Source of the DNA: Flemingiibacterium sp045578725
GTDB lineage: Bacteria > Bacillota > Clostridia > Oscillospirales > CAG-272
Direction of reading: 5' to 3'
DNA: 64,000 nucleotides
Assembly: GCA_045578725.1 (NCBI GenBank)
Contig: JAZNKS010000018.1
Location: forward strand, 1-64,000
How positions within the stretch are numbered: the first letter of the stretch is position 1; the number at the start of each line of letters is the position of its first letter. The position numbers were made by a program, and so were the translations under genes. Shown piece by piece: positions 61,744-64,000 of the stretch. Below the pieces are notes generated by a model. The model saw only the letters and a program-made list of their open reading frames with translations. It was not told where the DNA came from and made no database searches.

Positions 61744-62601
61744 ATGACATTTAACAATTTTCAGATGATCCCGGCCGATATCGGAAACCTGCGGCTGATC
61801 ATCACCGGACAGATCCCCTTCGGCAAGATGTTTGGCGGTGATATATCGCTGATCCATTCCCATCCCCACTATGAGCTTCACTATGTGGTATCGGGCTGTC
61901 TTCGCTTTCAGAGCGAAGAGGATCTGGAGCTTGAGGCGGGCGAGCTTCTTCTGATTCCGCCCGGATGCCGCCACGGATGCGATGACGGCACAAGCCGCAG
62001 GCTGGTCTTCAGCATCGCGCTGACCGAGGGCGCGGGCCAAAGCGGCTCGTTTTCCGAATACCGGTATTACCGCGAGCTGTTTTCCCGGCTGAAGGAGCCC
62101 TTCCGGTTTCGGTCGGAGCCGGCGGCCGCGATTCTGGAGGAGCTGATGCAGCTCCACGGCAACGAAATGAGCTTTCACAAGATGCAGATTCTGCTCGCCC
62201 ACTTCTTTATTCGAATGGCGGAATGTATCCGTTCCCTGCAGGAGCCGCAGATCGACCGCCCGCTGGCCGGTGCCGCGATGAGCGACGAGGAGCGGCGGTG
62301 GTACATCCGCAATTACATCGACATCAATTATGCGAAGGCGGGCGCGATTGATACGCTGGCCGAGCAGATGAATCTCTGCCGCCGTCAGACCGACCGGGTT
62401 ATCCGCCGCCTGTTCGGTGAGAGCGCGCAGACGCTCATCCGGCGCCGGCGGATGGAAGCAGCCGCGCTGATGCTGACCGATTCCGATATCGGACTCGGCG
62501 AGATTGCCCGGCGTGTGGGATACGAATCCTACACCGGTTTTTATTGGGCTGTCCGCGAAGCATTCGGCTGCACGCCGGAGGAGCTCCGGCATACAAAATA
62601 A
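61744..62601 (+). CDS. AraC-family transcriptional regulator
   Basis: The 285-residue protein has a cupin sensor ('HSHPHYELHYVVSGCLRF', residues about 38-55, and 'LEAGELLLIPPGCRHGC') and a C-terminal double HTH with 'LAEQMNLCRRQTDRVIRRLF' and 'IARRVGYESYTGFYWAVREAF', ending 'CTPEELRHTK'. Start five bases after GGAG. It is divergent from the unassigned hydrolase operon, with overlapping promoters, and is the natural candidate regulator of it. Confidence 0.88.
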   Translation: MTFNNFQMIPADIGNLRLIITGQIPFGKMFGGDISLIHSHPHYELHYVVSGCLRFQSEEDLELEAGELLLIPPGCRHGCDDGTSRRLVFSIALTEGAGQSGSFSEYRYYRELFSRLKEPFRFRSEPAAAILEELMQLHGNEMSFHKMQILLAHFFIRMAECIRSLQEPQIDRPLAGAAMSDEERRWYIRNYIDINYAKAGAIDTLAEQMNLCRRQTDRVIRRLFGESAQTLIRRRRMEAAALMLTDSDIGLGEIARRVGYESYTGFYWAVREAFGCTPEELRHTK

Positions 62602-62620
62602 TCCCGGTCACCGAATATTT

Positions 62621-62656
62621 GAAGGGGCTGCTGCACACAGGTACAGTGGCCCCTTC
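62621..62656 (+). terminator. Long hairpin after the AraC gene
   Basis: GAAGGGGCTGCTGCAC pairs with GTACAGTGGCCCCTTC around ACAG, with two wobbles and one mismatch. No T run follows, so it is a weak terminator candidate. Its stem resembles the third hairpin at 13445-13480. Confidence 0.5.
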
Positions 62657-62701
62657 GACCGTCATGGCGGAGAAATTTTTCGAAAATTTTTGCAAAAGCC
62701 C

Positions 62702-62758
62702 TTGACAAATACATCGCAGTGCGATATAATAGATATATCGAAGTGCGATACATCGCAC
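62702..62758 (+). promoter_or_regulatory. PadR promoter with operator repeats
   Basis: Exact TTGACA and TATAAT with 17-base spacing. ATCGCAGTGCGATA (62713-62726) and ATCGAAGTGCGATA (62737-62750) are direct repeats 24 bases apart. The first is itself a palindrome (ATCGCA-G-TGCGAT) that overlaps the -10 box; the second continues into the palindrome GTGCGAT-AC-ATCGCAC. This is the layout of an autoregulated repressor. Confidence 0.8.
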
Positions 62759-62780
62759 CGGAATATACGGGAGGACATTC

Positions 62781-63092
62781 ATGGATCCGCATATCAAAAA
62801 GGTGTACACGCCGATGACGGAAACAGCCTTTTACATCCTGCTCTGCCTGCAGAAGGAGAATCACGGCTACGGCATCGTGCAGGCGGTGGATACGCTGACC
62901 GGAGGCGAAATCCGGCTGACCCCCGGCACCATGTACGGGAGCCTGTCCAAGATGGAAAAGGACGGGGTCATCCGCTTCGTGCGGGAGGAAGACAAGAGAA
63001 AAATTTACCGGATTACCGATCTGGGGCGCGAGCTGCTGGAAATCGAAAAGCGGCGGATCGAGCGCTTATACCGGATCATACAGGAGGGCTGA
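62781..63092 (+). CDS. PadR-family transcriptional regulator
   Basis: The 103-residue protein is a minimal PadR winged helix: 'MTETAFYILLCLQKENHGYG' at the N-terminus, then 'LTPGTMYGSLSKMEKDG' as recognition region, and 'KRKIYRITDLGRELLEIEK' as wing and dimer helix. PadR proteins repress their own operon and often a membrane protein gene beside it. Repeats overlapping its promoter fit autorepression. The start follows GGGAGG. It is followed three bases later by a DUF2812 gene, the common pairing. Confidence 0.92.
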   Translation: MDPHIKKVYTPMTETAFYILLCLQKENHGYGIVQAVDTLTGGEIRLTPGTMYGSLSKMEKDGVIRFVREEDKRKIYRITDLGRELLEIEKRRIERLYRIIQEG

Positions 63093-63094
63093 CA

Positions 63095-63631
63095 ATGGAA
63101 ACAAAGAAGGAATTTCGCTGGTTCACGATTTTTGAATACGAAAAGGAGCAGGAATATCTGCGGGCACGGCACCGCGAGGGCTGGAAATTCGTGCGGGTGA
63201 CGGGGCTCGGAAGCTATCATTTCGAGGCCTGCGAGCCGGCCGATGTGGCCTATGCGCTGGATTACAACGAAGAGGGGCTGGCGCATAAGGAGGAATATGT
63301 CCGGATGTTTGCCGACTGCGGGTGGGAGTATCTGCAGGACTTCTTCGGCTACAGCTATTTCCGCAAGCCGGTGTCGGAGGCGGATGACGGGGACACGGCA
63401 ATTTTCTGCGATGACGAGTCCCGGCTTGCCATGATGGAGCGGGTCATCAAGGGCCGGATGCTTCCTCTGCTGATTCTATTCTGCTGTGTTCTGCTGCCGC
63501 AATTCGTGTTAAATATGACGGTATATCACAATTATTTTGTCACCGCTTTTCTCGGTATCATCCTCGGAATTTACATCGCCGTCTTCGCCGCCGGTGCCGT
63601 GATGCTCGCGCGCTACCGGAGCCGGAAATAA
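63095..63631 (+). CDS. DUF2812-domain membrane protein
   Basis: The 178-residue protein begins 'METKKEFRWFTIFEYEKEQE', characteristic of DUF2812, with a soluble Tyr/Asp-rich part up to about residue 120. Two membrane helices follow ('LPLLILFCCVLLPQFV' and 'AFLGIILGIYIAVFAAGAVM'). DUF2812 proteins are typically encoded next to PadR regulators; they have been proposed to act as membrane-bound partners in sensing, but their activity is unknown. The start follows GGAGGG and lies three bases after the PadR stop. Confidence 0.87.
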   Translation: METKKEFRWFTIFEYEKEQEYLRARHREGWKFVRVTGLGSYHFEACEPADVAYALDYNEEGLAHKEEYVRMFADCGWEYLQDFFGYSYFRKPVSEADDGDTAIFCDDESRLAMMERVIKGRMLPLLILFCCVLLPQFVLNMTVYHNYFVTAFLGIILGIYIAVFAAGAVMLARYRSRK

Positions 63632-63641
63632 GCGGATAAAC

Positions 63642-63669
63642 AAACGCCTCCCGATGCCGGGAGGCGTTT
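63642..63669. terminator. Bidirectional terminator
   Basis: AAACGCCTCCCG and CGGGAGGCGTTT around ATGC, between the DUF2812 gene and the convergent PHP-domain gene. Confidence 0.85.
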
Positions 63670-63703
63670 TGGCTTCGTTATTCAAGCGTAATGGGAATCT
63701 CGA

Positions 63704-64000
63704 TCACCCGGTTGGCCGGATCAGCGAATATTCGCCGCGCCGGAGCACATCGGTAAGATCGGCGGGGGTGAGGATCGGACGGTCGGTTTCGATTCCGCCG
63801 AGGCCGACTGCGTGGGGGCCGTGGCAATCGGAGCCTGATGTCATGGCTTTTGCGTAATGGACGGCCCACGTTTCCGCCATCCGGTTACGAAAATCCTCGG
63901 TCCCGCCGTTGAAGCTCTCGATTCCAAAGAGCGGTGCGGGATCGCGGACGGTCATGGCGTTCCGGAAGGGATGGGCCTGCACCGTCAAAACCGACGGCGG
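63704..64000 (-). CDS. PHP-domain protein, 3' part (partial)
   Basis: The frame runs in from the window edge and shows late PHP motifs: 'TVQAHPFRN' (His ligand), 'FGIESFNGG' and 'TSGSDCHGPHAVGLG' (Asp and His ligands). The start is outside the window. The C-terminus reads 'YSLIRPTG' then stops, while the next frame continues 'NRVIEIPITLE' to a TAA at 63678, as if one base were lost near 63716. Likely a metal-dependent phosphoesterase; it is not a close copy of the PHP protein at 26088-26900. Confidence 0.75.
   Translation of the reverse strand, partial: PPSVLTVQAHPFRNAMTVRDPAPLFGIESFNGGTEDFRNRMAETWAVHYAKAMTSGSDCHGPHAVGLGGIETDRPILTPADLTDVLRRGEYSLIRPTG

Noticed and set aside
62621..62656. Long hairpin as a strong terminator
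   Set aside because: No T run follows the stem; kept only as a weak candidate.

Overview
The window looks like a chromosomal segment of an uncultured, fairly G+C-rich gut-type Firmicute (Bacillota, class Clostridia). The evidence is strong AGGAGG-type ribosome binding sites, Gram-positive style lipoproteins, S-layer homology (SLH) domains, oxygen-sensitive glycyl-radical chemistry, and many TTGACA-17-TATAAT promoters. No rRNA, tRNA, CRISPR array, insertion sequence, integrase or phage gene was recognised. Genes are tightly packed, and no gene-free stretch exceeds 300 bases.

Left part (1-34 kb). The window opens inside a cysteine-repeat protein that ends in SLH domains. A mosaic of glycan-use cassettes follows: a DUF5696-like glycosidase split by an amber codon, a sialidase-like BNR protein, FAD-dependent oxidoreductases, a GH20 hexosaminidase with a phosphoesterase and an aldo/keto reductase, a GH29 fucosidase and a GH78 rhamnosidase. 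Most cassettes have an AraC-family regulator, usually divergent, and an orphan lipoprotein solute-binding protein. No ABC permease gene is visible. At 21.4-26.0 kb a solute-binding protein, an unusual glycyl radical enzyme and its radical SAM activase form one operon. At 31.5-34.2 kb two AraC regulators and an EamA transporter are translationally coupled.

Middle part (35-53 kb). Two very large secreted proteins (2340 and 2597 residues) form one transcription unit, and the second ends in SLH domains. Directly downstream are a polyprenyl-phosphate-type GT2 and a GT39/PMT-type glycosyltransferase. Together they suggest a surface-layer system with lipid-linked glycosylation; that link is inference.

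Right part (53-64 kb). This holds a MATE transporter, two more AraC regulators, a propeller-like lipoprotein (a truncated copy sits behind the rhamnosidase gene), a small secreted protein, a sugar isomerase-like protein, a fifth solute-binding protein, a large unassigned TIM-barrel-like hydrolase, a PadR/DUF2812 pair with clear operator repeats, and the 3' end of a PHP-domain gene.

Several genes are decayed: a 5'-truncated beta-lactamase-like hydrolase, an orphan glycyl-radical tail, the amber-split glycosidase, the lipoprotein fragment and a probable 3' frameshift in the last gene. This fits an accessory region under active turnover.
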